NCBI GenBank assembly: GCA_963760985.1
Contig: CAVXFM010000013.1
Location: 62,001-126,000 of the forward strand
Origin: JACRDG01 sp963760985
Lineage (GTDB): Bacteria > Desulfobacterota > Desulfomonilia > Desulfomonilales > Desulfomonilaceae
Direction: 5' to 3'
Length of the DNA stretch: 64,000 nt
How positions within the stretch are numbered: the stretch's first letter is position 1; each line of letters begins with the position of its first letter. The notes below the pieces were generated by a model that saw nothing but the letters and a program-made list of their open reading frames with translations, was not told the origin of the DNA and searched no databases. Position numbers and translations under genes: made by a program. Below, piece after piece: positions 1-10,334 of this stretch.

Positions 1-1285
1 CCGAGAAGATGTCGGGTGTCGTGGCGGAACTGGGACCCGGAAAACCCCGGCTGAGGTAGCCTTGTCGGCAGCACCCCGAACGCGGTTCTTGCGTTCGCGA
101 TCCTCCGAGTATTGCGCAGATAACTCCTCAGGCCCAGGGGCAAGACGGTGAGGATCATCAGTGCGGGGACGATTTGCACCCGTTGTCGGGCCAGGAGTCC
201 GTCATTAGGGAGGTACGAAAACAACACAGAGGTGATCAGGACGGCGAACAGGGCCACCCGAATGGCCGGCATGCGCCAGAGGATCCGTCTTCCTTCAGCG
301 GTAGCCTTCCACCAGGAGCGAAACATCGTAATGGTGACAGTCCATATTTCGAGCGCACACACGGCCATAAAGAAAGAGTGGGATTCCCAAGGAAAAGGTC
401 GGAAGAAAATAGCCAGTATTCCTGAAATGACCGGGATTGACGGACCCGTTTGTACGGATCCGCCCATGCTCCTCAGGCCGTCACTGCGAGTCTGAAGCAT
501 TTGCAATGTTTTGTCTACTGACGAGAAATCGGTATGAGCTAGGGTCTGCATCTTGGCAAACAGTATGGGCAACGCGGCGAGACAGATGAGCGCATAGACT
601 TTCCGGCCCCTAGTCAGCAACATGACCGAACCAATGGCAATAAGCCAAGCGATGGCCATGTGCGGCCGCATGAGACCGCACACGATCGTCCCGGCAATCA
701 GTGAGGGCGTCACCAAGCTACTCCGACTGTCAGTAGTAAGGACAGCGGAATACATCATGCAGATTCCCCAATACGTGAGGCCTTCCTTCATATTGCCACT
801 GGTCCAGAACACCGTGGAAGGAAAAAAGATGACCGCCAGGATTATCAAGGGTCCCCTCTTTCGAAAGCCACGAACGTCACGAGGTACCTCGGCCAGAACC
901 AAGCTCCCCCAGAGGCCCAGAACGCGTTTACGGCCCTCACTCCCGGGACGTACGCTCCCATGAGAAACAGTCCATACACGAAGGTTTGATATGCCTTATT
1001 GCCTGTGGGAAACTCGTCGAAAAAGTCCGGGGCTGTCCCCTGCACCAAGGCCACTGCGGTAAGTTCGTGGGTACGGCTGTCCCCCCGATGCATGATCGCC
1101 ATTGCGTCGAGCAAGTCCTCGCTCACTAATCCAAAAACGACCCAGCACATCCCCAGTATGATGACCTTGTTGATCAATGACTTCGGCGCGCCCGATTTCT
1201 TGAGATACGCAGTTACCAGGGCGGGCACCCCCACGAGGAGAACGAGCAGGAGGAGAACGTCGACAGAGGTTATCGGTAGGTTCAA
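1..1285 (-). CDS. EPS/O-antigen polymerase-like membrane protein, frameshifted, 3' partial
   Basis: The N-terminal part reads from ATG 1285 and stops at 845; the reading frame one base over continues without a stop from about 866 to base 1, so one gene is broken by a single-base deletion near 863-866, where an extra T in the TTT run would restore FVAF-RKRGPL. The product is almost entirely hydrophobic helices. Just after the break it has FPSTVFWTSGNMKEG, the PS-x-FW-SG-x-x-KE type motif found in Wzy-like exopolysaccharide and O-antigen polymerases, and near the window edge FRPFPWE and QRVQ. It would act in the inner membrane, joining or exporting surface-glycan repeats. It lies downstream of another polysaccharide-type membrane gene and of the nonulosonate operon on the same strand. 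The exact enzymatic role is inference; the C-terminus lies outside the window. Confidence 0.7.
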
Positions 1286-1564
1286 AGGATCAATTCCTTA
1301 CCCGATCAGAGCCGTAAGAAGCGTGTGGTTTCGGGCCCAAACCATTACAGATGCTTGTACTATTTTTTACTCTCTCCCAGGTTAACAGACCCGAGACAAT
1401 CTTTCAAGAGACGAGGTCCGACGCGTCCGGGGGATCAAACGACTGCTTTACCGGGACGTTGCTGCATATCCTCCCAGTGGGCACGGGAACGGTAAAGTCA
1501 ACACGAATCGAGCTGAAAGGCATCAGGGGTTCTCGTGCGAGTTCCAAGCACTCATATCGGCTCC

Positions 1565-3498
1565 TTATGGACCCGGAGAGATACAAGGTTTTTTCGCGTC
1601 CAGGTCAATGACGTACGTGTCTCCATCGTCGAATATTCTCTTATAGGTTTGCCCCATTCTTTCCAGTTGCCTATGGAAAGCAAACATCAACCGTGCTTGC
1701 TCACGCCAAGTGGAATTGGTCATATCGAGTCGATCGGCCAAGTCCTTGTAGGAAAAACCCGCCTCGTTAGCATACGAATACGCCACGTATCGAATCTTTC
1801 TTGCCCTTAGATACCCAGCGATTTCTTCCCGATTGCCGTTTACGGGGAGTCCAGGCGGCGGGCTTACTCCCCCTGGCAAGTCGCATACATATATGATATT
1901 CCTCGTGTAATCGAGCAAGAAGGGCGTGGCCAAATGCACCAGGATTGCCGCGCCTTCGGGGACGGCTGCTTGCATCTGCTTCAATCGCCGTTCACTTACC
2001 GCCCAGTCTGGCCGCGGCGCGAACAATTCGACAATCCATTGTTTCACCTGCACGAGTCCTGTGTCCCAGTTCGCCCCAAACAGAAAGACCAACGCGACCA
2101 GGCCCACACGAATTCTGCGTTCCGCAGGGAAAAAACCTTCGGCAGCAAGCCCGACTCGGTCTCCACATTCCATCACCACGAACAGTGTTGCAGCCAATGT
2201 GTAGGCAAAGGAATAACGCGGCTCCCCTACTGTACACACCGCTGTGGCGACAGCCGCGCCCATGCGCCAATAAAGCTCCAGACGCCGGCTCGTCCGTGCC
2301 GAGACGACACAAGCTCCTTACGCGAACACACAACTAGCGCAAGCCCTGCAACAAAAAAGGGTGACCCGACTGTGAGCACCAGAGTTGGATTGATGACAGC
2401 GACAAGCGAAGAAAATGTCAAGGGCCTCATAAAATCGGCACAGAGCGAATGTGCGTTGCCTTTGCCCAGCAGCGGATACAGGAGCGTGCCATAGTTCCAA
2501 TAGCTTTGCAGCATCCAGGGTGTAAGCATGGCCGCCCCAATCATGGCTACGGCAGCCACATGCATGATACGTTTGCCTCGTGTTATTCCTTCTGCATAGA
2601 GGCAAGAGATTGCAAGTATCGCAACGAAACCCGGAATATGGGTCGCCTTCAGTGCGAAGAGCGCAGCTCCCATAAGCCCTAACATGCACGACCTAGCCCA
2701 AGGGGACATTTCCCGATCGTCCTTGCCCAACACTCTTATCGTGCTGTAGAACAGTGCCAATCCTGTGATCATGCTTGTAAGATTGACGATCGGCACCTTG
2801 AAAAAGTGCACGAGGATCAACAGCCCCACCACCATGCGCGGCGCTAATTTGAGTTCCAGACCGTGTTCCAATAACAGGCCAAGTAAGACCAGCCAGGCTA
2901 CCCCCATGCCCAACACGTGCAGCTCCGTCAAGGGAGCGACAGCCAGCGTGGCCGCCAGCAGAAAGCTTTGCCCGCCAAGGCTGGCCATACCGCGAACATT
3001 AAAAGGGTCTAATCCGAGGGAACCGGTTTGCAACATCTTGACAGGCTGGACCAGGTAACCATGATAGTCATCATGTGAATTGAAAGGCTGGCAGCCTGCG
3101 GCAGCGAATTGCATGAAGAGAAACCCCACGGCAATCACGATAAGTAGCAGAAGGAGACTATCCCGCTTACAGGCACCAAGCGCCGCGTCAAACTGATATT
3201 TCAGCTCGGTGCGTTGGAGAAGGACAAAGACCAAAAACGCGACAATTCCTACGATGAGGTATCCCCGGAGGCAAAAGACCGAAACATCTCCGCGGAGACT
3301 CAACACTCCGCCTGCCACTATGGTGAAGGCCATGCCGATGGCTCCGCACAACCCGGGACCCATGCCGCACGTTCGGGGAAACATACGGGCTACGAGCCAG
3401 CCCCATCCGGCGAAGGAGATCCACATCAAGAAGCTGACCAAACCGGCTGATGTCCCCACTTTCAACAATTGGACACCGAGCGAGAATTCAGCAGGCAT
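1565..3498 (-). CDS. Multi-spanning membrane protein of polysaccharide type, frameshifted
   Basis: The first segment reads from ATG 3498 to a stop at 2227; the second reads in another frame from about 2300 to 1565. Joining them gives about 643 residues, so the break lies around 2285-2310, where ELVSS in one frame continues as RRLELYWRMGAAV in the other. The N-terminal two thirds hold about ten membrane helices. A periplasmic-type loop with NSHDDYHGY resembles the acidic loop of membrane glycosyltransferases of the GT39/ArnT superfamily. The C-terminal about 200 residues are soluble, with ILVHLATPFLLDY and IRYVAYS. It probably handles a lipid-linked sugar in the inner membrane. No family is named with certainty. 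The next gene (1285) follows after about 280 bases on the same strand. Confidence 0.65.
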
Positions 3499-3532
3499 TC
3501 ACCAAGTCCTTTCCATGATTCCGCGAGAATCT

Positions 3533-3703
3533 TCAGCGTGTGTTGTCGGAGGCGATCGGCTTTGCCTTTAATATAAGAGTACTACCAAGACGCCTTTCCA
3601 CGTCATAGGCTCGAGATAAGTACTCAACCATTTCCGGGAACATCTGCGCGTCGGAGGTCCCCATAGCCCGCGCGGCACACGATGGTTCTGTGTCGCGGAT
3701 CAC
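3533..3703 (-). pseudogene. 3' part of a short ORF interrupted by the insertion sequence
   Basis: These 56 codons and a stop are open on the minus strand right up to the insertion-sequence end, and end with LKAKPIASDNTR. If the element and one copy of GTAC are removed, the frame joins bases 5571-5594 on the other side, giving an ORF of about 65 codons that starts MISVGCDLYVIRD. No ribosome-binding site is obvious before that ATG and the product is not recognised, so it may instead be the tail of a longer decayed gene. Confidence 0.35.
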
Positions 3704-5571
3704 GTACAAAGGCTCTTTCTCTGTAAGGGTGCAGCGCGAATCTGTTAGTGTTTGACATCACGCTGCACCTCCCATTCGGCACCATTTAGGGTGAGTTTTG
3801 AGTAATTTTTGAGCACATCTTTTTGTGGCGTCTGGCTCTTGCCGGTGGTCTGGTGAAGACTTCTGGTGAGACCTCCAGGAGATTCAGGGTACTCGATCTG
3901 GACAGGAGTCAGGGGTTTGGCGAGTCTCCGTCCTCCCAATGAGGTGAGCACGTAGATGCCGTTGAATTTGGTGGTCATCATGAAGGAGGTTGGCCTCGAG
4001 GTCTGCCGATTGACCCACCCCGTGACCCGCTGCTGATTCCGGGCCAGGTTCAAGCGCATGGTTCTCTCCATGAGCCGCCAGATCAATAAGGTGAGTATCA
4101 GCACCAGCCCAAGCGCCTCGAGGCGACGGGGCGATTTGAGAAACAAGGCATTCACGAACACAGGATCTTTAAGGAATCCGAAATTTCTCTCCACCATGTG
4201 CTGGTCCTTGTAGATGGAGAGAAGCTCTTTTGCCGGGATTGAGCCTTCCCCTTCTGAAAGGGTGTTACTCAGCAGTACAAAACATCCGGCTTCCTCCCGA
4301 GCGGCTTCAACGGTCTTCTGGTCAAGATGAAACCCCAGCTTGATGCAATATCTCGTGGTCTTGAGCGTACGGCTGCCATCGGCCTTGGGACGACCGGGTT
4401 GGTAGATCGGCTTGGGTTCGATCCAGAGAGCTACCTCGTGAAACAGGGCACCCGGATCAATCCTCTTGAGTGCTGCCTCAGCATCGGGACTGCACGCATA
4501 CTCTATTTTCTCGACATGCTTCTTGAGCTGTTCCAGCTGTTCTCGATCTTTCTGGATCTGTTTACTGACCTTGTTCTGGCGGCGATCGTCAAGAGCGTCC
4601 GAATGAATGACCACGCCGCGGTAGTTGATATGGTGCAGCGTGACTACCGTCTCCCATGCCCTGTACTGAGCGGGCTTACGGTTGCGGGTATCCGGTTCGA
4701 CGGAGATGGCGCCGATCTCGGTCCAGTCCTGAGCGGCTATGGCACGAGAAATAGCATCCCGACATTCGTGATAGTTCATGGGGAGCCTGCTGACAAAGAG
4801 GAAACCGTTGTCCCAGTCGTCGATGAGCGCCAGGTTGGACTCGGTGACCAACGCTGCGTCAGCCACATAGATAAAGTCCTTGCGGCCCAGCTCCTTCATG
4901 CGTTTGACCATCTCAGGGATGAGGTTGCGATTGACAGTCTTATCCGACTCATTGCCGTCGATGAGCTTGGAATAGATGGGGATGCCGTGATCCACACACA
5001 GAAGGCTGTGCACGATCTGTTTGAGATCAGGCCGATGGGCCTTGCTGAACCCGTTGGTAATGACAAAGGGCTGGTCGTGGTCTTCCCGGTCATAGAGGAG
5101 ATACTCCCCGTACAGTGAGTGGCTGGTGGTGTCATGATGGACGTGGGAAAGATCGAGTTGAAAGATCTTCATAGCTCCGAGCACGACCGCAGTCAGAATT
5201 TTTTGAGTACCTGCATCTGTCAATCGTTCAAGGACTCGTCCGAGGGTGTAATCGGAAAGTTTCGCCAGAGGGATGTTTTCTCCAAGCAAGAGTTCCACGT
5301 CTTTGTCGGCAAAGAATTCCCAGAGCCGAAACAGCGGACTCCTTCCCGAGAGCGCATCCAGAATCATGGCCAGCACCACGCGTCCGGGGCTGACTTCCAT
5401 ATCGCAATTGCACAATCGGTCGATACGCTCAACGAGCCCTATCCGCTCTGCATAGGCAGAAACAACGGGCAGGAACCGTACATCGGTAATCTGAAAGTCT
5501 GTGCCTTGCTCCTCCATGGGAACCTCCTCCAAAAGGTCCCCCAGGTCTTATCACAAAAGGCATCTTTGTAC
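3704..5571 (-). mobile_element. IS1634-type insertion sequence, apparently complete
   Basis: The element is about 1.87 kb. Its ends carry an imperfect inverted repeat of about 24 bases: 3704-3727 (GTACAAAGG...GTAAG) and the complement of 5547-5571 (GTACAAAGATG...ATAAG). The outermost GTAC occurs at both ends and may be a 4-base target duplication rather than part of the repeat; being palindromic it cannot be assigned either way. A single intact transposase fills the interior. It sits between the nonulosonate operon and the membrane genes downstream and may be polar on them. Confidence 0.8.
3745..5517 (-). CDS. IS1634 family transposase
   Basis: The roughly 590-residue product has an N-terminal DUF4277-like region (MEVSPGRVVLAMILDALSGR), then DDE transposase blocks: HHDTTSHSLYG with the first acidic residue, FIYVADAALVTESN with the second, and the C-terminal IYKDQHMVERNFGFLKD containing the YREK-like glutamate region. 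This architecture and length match the IS1634 branch of the IS4 superfamily. ATG at 5517 is preferred over the upstream TTG at 5532 because a GGAGGAGG ribosome site lies 5 bases before it. The gene is intact, so the copy could be active. A 263-codon ORF on the opposite strand is a shadow. Confidence 0.93.
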   Translation of the reverse strand: MEEQGTDFQITDVRFLPVVSAYAERIGLVERIDRLCNCDMEVSPGRVVLAMILDALSGRSPLFRLWEFFADKDVELLLGENIPLAKLSDYTLGRVLERLTDAGTQKILTAVVLGAMKIFQLDLSHVHHDTTSHSLYGEYLLYDREDHDQPFVITNGFSKAHRPDLKQIVHSLLCVDHGIPIYSKLIDGNESDKTVNRNLIPEMVKRMKELGRKDFIYVADAALVTESNLALIDDWDNGFLFVSRLPMNYHECRDAISRAIAAQDWTEIGAISVEPDTRNRKPAQYRAWETVVTLHHINYRGVVIHSDALDDRRQNKVSKQIQKDREQLEQLKKHVEKIEYACSPDAEAALKRIDPGALFHEVALWIEPKPIYQPGRPKADGSRTLKTTRYCIKLGFHLDQKTVEAAREEAGCFVLLSNTLSEGEGSIPAKELLSIYKDQHMVERNFGFLKDPVFVNALFLKSPRRLEALGLVLILTLLIWRLMERTMRLNLARNQQRVTGWVNRQTSRPTSFMMTTKFNGIYVLTSLGGRRLAKPLTPVQIEYPESPGGLTRSLHQTTGKSQTPQKDVLKNYSKLTLNGAEWEVQRDVKH

Positions 5572-5958
5572 AAGTCACAACCTACTGATATCATTAGTGG
5601 TCAAAAATCAAAATCACCTCAATCGAACGCCCATTGCTGCCGAACGCGAGCTGCACCCCCCGCGCAATGACTTTCATGTCAAGCTTTTTCGTGGTCAGTC
5701 CTCGTGAACCTTTGTACGAACCGAGACCATGGTGGCGCCTCTCCGGCAAAGAGCGCCCTTCGCTACAACCTCCTGGACGCGTCGATATGATTGCGAATAC
5801 GAATGGGTTCATCTCGATTCTGAAACGCAAACTCTCGTTGGGTTCTGCCATATTGAAAAGAATGCAAGTGTAGGCCACATTAACCCGACTGAACCCACGC
5901 AACGGAGCAGTTGGGAAGCTCGGTGTCAGCAGTCTGATTTCCTCATCGGGTCATGTGC
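5572..5958. other. Stretch without a recognisable gene, right flank of the IS
   Basis: About 390 bases between the insertion sequence and the aminotransferase gene. A minus-strand ORF of 102 codons (5902 to 5594) and short open pieces in the other frames are present, but none has a ribosome site or a recognised family. It may be the remnant of a decayed gene; its 5'-most 24 minus-strand bases join in frame with the fragment at 3533-3703. Confidence 0.4.
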
Positions 5959-5974
5959 AATGAAACCGGTTTTC

Positions 5975-7159
5975 TCAGCGGGGACATTCCGCGATACTCG
6001 CGGCCACCACCTCTTGCTCATCGCGGGTGATGCCCACGGAACACGGCAGAGAAAGCGCCTGCCGAAAGAGACCTTCCGCACAGGCACACTGATACGCTTG
6101 ACAATGTTCATGCGCCTTTGAGAGATGAAGGGGCTGCCACAACGGTCGTACTTGAATTCCCCGTTCTGCAAGCCGACTCAGCAGTTGTCTACTATCCATG
6201 CCATAGCGGCTGTCATCAACGAGCACCGTGTACATCCAATGCGTGCTGAACGCCCACGGCGCTTCTTCCATGCACGTGATGCCAGGGACCGTCTGCAGTG
6301 CGTTTCGGTATGTGGCCGCGATATCGCGTTTCGCCTGGATGTATTCGTCCAGGACTTCCATCTGTGCCACTCCCATGGCTGCAAGGATATTGGGCAAACG
6401 ATAATTGTACCCCACTTCGTGATGAATGTATTCGATGGGGTGATCCTTGGCTTGAGTGGTGAGGTATTTGGCCTTTTGTGCCAGTTCTTCGTTGTCAGTG
6501 GTTATCATGCCGCCACCGCCGGTGGTGATGAGCTTGTTGCCGTTGAAGCTGAAACAGGACAGGTCGCCAAACCGGCCCACCATGTGGCCTTTGTACTTCG
6601 CGCCCAGGCTTTCGGTGGCATCTTCAATCACCGAGAGATCGAACTTGCGGGCCACGTCTCGGATGGGGTCCAAATCCACTGGGTGCCCCAGCAAATGAAC
6701 CGGCAAGATCGCCTTTACGCGGCGGCCGGTAATCTTGTTGTACAGCACCCCGTTACGCCATTGGCACTCTTTTTCGAGGAAATCCACCACCTTCTGAGGG
6801 TCCATCTGCCAATAGACCGGTTCCGCGTCCATGAATACCGGCCACGCGGCCACATAGCGTACGGCATTGGCTGGCGCAATGAAGGTAAGCGTGGATGTCA
6901 AAACCTCGTCGTCCTTTTCCACGCCCGCGACCATCAAAGCAATGTGGAGTGCGGACGTGCCGTTGACCGTGGCTATCGCGTATTTGGCCCCTACGTACCG
7001 AGCCAAATCGCTCTCGAACCGATCCACGTACGATCCCACAGAAGAGACCCAGTTGGTATCCAGACACTCCTTGACATATTTCCACTCGTTTCCTCTGATC
7101 TGGGGAACACACAGAGGAATGAATTGCGACCTCGACGATGAGTGCGAATTGCTCGCCAT
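5975..7159 (-). CDS. legC: LegC-type sugar-nucleotide aminotransferase (DegT/DnrJ/EryC1/StrS)
   Basis: PLP-dependent aminotransferase of about 394 residues predicted to turn a UDP (or GDP)-4-keto-6-deoxy-HexNAc into the 4-amino sugar, a cytosolic step of legionaminic-type nonulosonate synthesis. Visible family features are NGTSALHIAL for phosphate binding, VIEDATESLGAKYKG with the aspartate that pairs with the pyridine nitrogen, SFNGNKLITTGGGGM with the PLP-binding lysine, and GYNYRLPNILAAMG. ATG at 7159 is chosen because GAGGA precedes it; an in-frame TTG lies at 7180. It is the last biosynthetic gene of the operon before the insertion sequence. The matching 4,6-dehydratase (LegB) is not in the window. 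Substrate is inferred from neighbours. Confidence 0.88.
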   Translation of the reverse strand: MASNSHSSSRSQFIPLCVPQIRGNEWKYVKECLDTNWVSSVGSYVDRFESDLARYVGAKYAIATVNGTSALHIALMVAGVEKDDEVLTSTLTFIAPANAVRYVAAWPVFMDAEPVYWQMDPQKVVDFLEKECQWRNGVLYNKITGRRVKAILPVHLLGHPVDLDPIRDVARKFDLSVIEDATESLGAKYKGHMVGRFGDLSCFSFNGNKLITTGGGGMITTDNEELAQKAKYLTTQAKDHPIEYIHHEVGYNYRLPNILAAMGVAQMEVLDEYIQAKRDIAATYRNALQTVPGITCMEEAPWAFSTHWMYTVLVDDSRYGMDSRQLLSRLAERGIQVRPLWQPLHLSKAHEHCQAYQCACAEGLFRQALSLPCSVGITRDEQEVVAASIAECPR

Positions 7160-7187
7160 AATGTCTATCCTCAAATCCAAAAGCCTT

Positions 7188-9155
7188 TCACGGAGATGCC
7201 ATACCTTCGCGTGCCCCCCTTAGAAAGTTCTGCAACACCTCTGTTATTTCAGGGTAATGGCTATCACCCAACTCGCGGCGAGCGAATGCAGCTGCGCGTC
7301 TTTGCAACGCCTGAGCGAACTCCGGATCGGTCAGGAAAGATCTGAGCGCCTTCCAGAATTCGTCGGGCGTGTGAGCTACCGCAGTCCCCGAAGTGAAGAG
7401 GTCGAAAAAATTGAGCTTACTCGTCACCAGTTTCTCGTGAACCGTCAGGAAGCATACCACAGGTTTGCAGGCTCGAAACGCGTGGATAAGGGCCGACCCG
7501 TAATAGTTGACCGCGACCACCAGATCTGCCTCGCGGAGTGCAGTGTTCAGGTCCGAAGCAAGGGGCATGATCTTGTCGGTCACTTCCGAACCGACTACGG
7601 CCATCATCGCAAGGTCGTGAAAATACGGATGCACCTTGACCCTCACCTCCACGCGATCCGCCATGTCGGGAGGAGGTTCCACCAGGGCTTTGAGCGCGGT
7701 GTATTGTGCTCTCAATCCCACTAATTTTGTCACATTAGTGCCTTCGTCAGTGGTGTCGGTCAACGCAAGCACCCGCAGTTTTCCCGCAGTTTCGAACGTG
7801 TCCCCGGATTCCACAGGATACTCGTGGTCCGCCACGAGCCCCTTGCAGGGGAGCATGCGTGAAGAAGGAAAACCTGCTCGTTCGAATACGGTCTTCTGCA
7901 TTCCATTACTGTAAAGCACAGAGTCGGTCAGCGGCTTTATGGCATAACCGGGAGTGCCGACTACCCCACCGTGAGGAATACCTACCGTAGGGATTCCATG
8001 AAGACGGCCGGCTGCAATGGCGATCCTAAACCGCGGGTCTTCCACTGTGGAGGCAAGAATCAGTCTGGGACGGCATCGAGCCCAAAGATCAGACCAAAAC
8101 TTCATGTTTCTACCGTGAAGAGAGGGCCAGCGGTACAGGCAATAGTACGCAAAATGGTCCCGCAATACCTCAAGAGGCCTCTGCCAAGCGCGGCCTGTCG
8201 ATTGAGCCCTGGCCTTGAGGTACCCGCGAAAGAACCGCGGGGACAGACCTTTTCGGAAAGCAGACCTTGCTCTCACCCACGTTGAGGGTATCCAAGATTC
8301 AATCGGGAACGGCAATGCGTTCCATACCGGCGGAGGATTCTTTTCCAGAGTCTCCGGGGGAGCATATTTTCCAGGCCCAATCAACGCAATGGCCATTTGG
8401 TCCGGGAATTCGCCGGACAGACGCGTGAGCGAGTGACAAAAACGAAGCGCCTCGTTTGGGCCGGTGACGAGAAAGAGCCCCTCAGCGGGAAGTACGGGAC
8501 CCTGCACATCCGATACGGTACGCGCTCGCATACGATTGGAGAGTCTCCTTAGCGCGCGCATCGCTGCGTCGAAAACGCTGGCAGCCTGCAACTGCTCAAA
8601 GGTGATAAAGGGCCGAGCGACACCAGGAAGTTCGGCCTCCCATAAGAGGCCGCATATGTCCGACTTGCCCGGACCGATTTGGGCCCTTGGCGAAAAGTGT
8701 CTGAAGAATCGTAACTCCCGAATCCCGAGGCTCCTGAACGATCGGGCCAATGCCAGAGCCAGCGTGGCATTCCCCCACACGTAGCGCATGGCCCCGGTAT
8801 CTAGTTCGGGCCAGCATACGCCGTCAGCAGTGAACTCATCCCGTGCAGCCTCGAACCAGGTGCGTCTCCCCTCCTCGGCTTGGGCCTGAGCTTGAGAGAC
8901 GTCTTCAGGGTCCACGTAATCTTCGATTACCCGCCACGGGACTTCCGCCTCACAAGCCAGCGCCATGGCTGCAGAATCCAGGACCAGTGGCGTGAATCCT
9001 GCTTTGTGCGCCTTTCTCAGAAAGCGGTGAGCTCTACCCCGCGCTAGATCTGAGCCAAAAAACGCTAGTATCTTCTCGGTCGCACCGCGTGCGCCATGTG
9101 CCACGTGAATTCCTCGTGTCAAGATTGCCGACTTGCTCCGCGTATCAGAGCACAC
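7188..9155 (-). CDS. Unassigned 655-residue protein, possible nonulosonate glycosyltransferase
   Basis: A soluble protein with no clear membrane helix. The N-terminal half (about residues 1-310) is unrecognised. The C-terminal half has a GT-B-like look: RLILASTVEDPRF, then GIPTVGIPHGGVVGTPGY, LYSNGMQKTVFERAGF, and an acidic block ALREADLVVAVNYYGSALIHAF followed by KPVVCF. These resemble the nucleotide-sugar-binding half of CDP-glycerophosphotransferase and capsule-synthesis (KDO-transferase-like) proteins. It lies between ptmE-like and legC-like genes in the same operon with short gaps, so transfer of the finished CMP-nonulosonate to flagellin, LPS or capsule is a reasonable guess. GTG 9155 has a poor ribosome site; a later in-frame GTG could be the true start. 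Confidence 0.6.
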   Translation of the reverse strand: MCSDTRSKSAILTRGIHVAHGARGATEKILAFFGSDLARGRAHRFLRKAHKAGFTPLVLDSAAMALACEAEVPWRVIEDYVDPEDVSQAQAQAEEGRRTWFEAARDEFTADGVCWPELDTGAMRYVWGNATLALALARSFRSLGIRELRFFRHFSPRAQIGPGKSDICGLLWEAELPGVARPFITFEQLQAASVFDAAMRALRRLSNRMRARTVSDVQGPVLPAEGLFLVTGPNEALRFCHSLTRLSGEFPDQMAIALIGPGKYAPPETLEKNPPPVWNALPFPIESWIPSTWVRARSAFRKGLSPRFFRGYLKARAQSTGRAWQRPLEVLRDHFAYYCLYRWPSLHGRNMKFWSDLWARCRPRLILASTVEDPRFRIAIAAGRLHGIPTVGIPHGGVVGTPGYAIKPLTDSVLYSNGMQKTVFERAGFPSSRMLPCKGLVADHEYPVESGDTFETAGKLRVLALTDTTDEGTNVTKLVGLRAQYTALKALVEPPPDMADRVEVRVKVHPYFHDLAMMAVVGSEVTDKIMPLASDLNTALREADLVVAVNYYGSALIHAFRACKPVVCFLTVHEKLVTSKLNFFDLFTSGTAVAHTPDEFWKALRSFLTDPEFAQALQRRAAAFARRELGDSHYPEITEVLQNFLRGAREGMASP

Positions 9156-9193
9156 GCGCCCCGACCGCGCGGGGAAATCGAGTGCTCACTCGG

Positions 9194-10258
9194 TCAGACG
9201 TCACCTTTTTCCACGTCTTCCAGCGCCTGTTGATAGTGCTCTATCTTGCCGATGTCCAACCAATATTCACGAACGGGAAACGCCGCCACGTGTTTTTTCC
9301 CGTCAATCAGGTATTTGATGAGGTCGGGCATGTCATAAGGTCGGTCGTGGGGAATGTGCAGGCATGCCTCCGGGTTCAAGAGATAGATCCCTGCATTGAC
9401 GAAATGGCGCATCACAGGCTTCTCCGTGATGCCCACCACACCCCCTCCGTCTATTTCCAGCACTCCATACGGAACAGGGATCTCGATTTGTTTTACCGCG
9501 ATGGTCATGTAAGCTGCCTGTTCACGATGGAACTCAAACATCGAGCGGAAATCCACATTGGTGAGGATATCGGCATTGATGATCAAGAGAGGTTGACTGG
9601 TATCGCTGAGCAAGCAAAGGGCTCCCGCGGTACCCATGGGTTGGTCTTCTTCCAGATAGCGAATGTCCACGCCGAACTCGCGACCATCACCGAAATGTTT
9701 TTGGATGACCTCCCCTTTGTAATGGGTGGTCAGGTTCACTCGGAAAATCCCGGCATCACGTAAACGCTCGATGGTGCGCTGCAGAAGCGGGCGATCTCCC
9801 ACGGGGAGCATGGGTTTGGGAACATGCTCGGTCAAAGGCCGCAGCCGCTTGCCGTACCCGCCTGCCATGATCACGGCTTCCATGGGCAGGAAGTCGTCGG
9901 GGACCAGTTCGTCAAGCGTGAGCAGTTCCTCGACCCTGCCGTGGGCATCCAGAAGGGGAACTTGCCTCACGCAATGTTGCCGCATGAGCTTGACCACACT
10001 TGCACGGTCCGTTCCTACCGCCGCGGTGATGGGGCCTATGGCGGAAGCCTGTTGCTTGTGTGCAAGAATGGTCGCGACAGGGGCATCGAGGTCGGTCCCC
10101 ATCAGGATGGCTCGGCGAATGTCGCCGTCCGTGGCCGTTCCCAGTAGTCGGCCGTCTGTACAGACCAGAACGATGCCCTTACTGTTGCGGTCTATGCATT
10201 CCATGGCTTCGCGGATCTTTTTGTCAGGTTCTATGCACACAAGCGAAAGATCGGTCAC
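9194..10258 (-). CDS. ptmE: CBS-domain plus nucleotidyltransferase (PtmE-like sugar-1-phosphate guanylyl/uridylyltransferase)
   Basis: A 354-residue cytosolic enzyme. Residues 1-120 form a CBS pair (GIVLVCTDGRLLGTATDGDIRRAI). The rest is a nucleotidyltransferase with the signature EAVIMAGGYGKRLRPLTEHVPKPMLPVG and the metal-binding NADILTNVDF. The same fusion in Campylobacter (PtmE) makes GDP-GlcN-1-P-derived precursors for legionaminic acid, so here it probably activates the amino-sugar at the head of the pathway. The start is GTG, with GAGG upstream. It is downstream of the amidotransferase gene by 76 bases in the same operon. Confidence 0.85.
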   Translation of the reverse strand: MTDLSLVCIEPDKKIREAMECIDRNSKGIVLVCTDGRLLGTATDGDIRRAILMGTDLDAPVATILAHKQQASAIGPITAAVGTDRASVVKLMRQHCVRQVPLLDAHGRVEELLTLDELVPDDFLPMEAVIMAGGYGKRLRPLTEHVPKPMLPVGDRPLLQRTIERLRDAGIFRVNLTTHYKGEVIQKHFGDGREFGVDIRYLEEDQPMGTAGALCLLSDTSQPLLIINADILTNVDFRSMFEFHREQAAYMTIAVKQIEIPVPYGVLEIDGGGVVGITEKPVMRHFVNAGIYLLNPEACLHIPHDRPYDMPDLIKYLIDGKKHVAAFPVREYWLDIGKIEHYQQALEDVEKGDV

Positions 10259-10334
10259 GGTGATAGCCTCGTATTTCCGCGGTTTGCTCCGAATAAGGCC
10301 GCAGCATCATGTGCTTCAGGGCGATACCGATTGC

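Noticed and set aside
4327..5118. 263-codon ORF on the plus strand
   Set aside because: It lies entirely opposite the transposase, has no ribosome site and no family-like pattern; it is a shadow.
6125..7141. 338-codon ORF on the plus strand
   Set aside because: Antisense to the intact LegC-type aminotransferase, with composition typical of a reverse frame.
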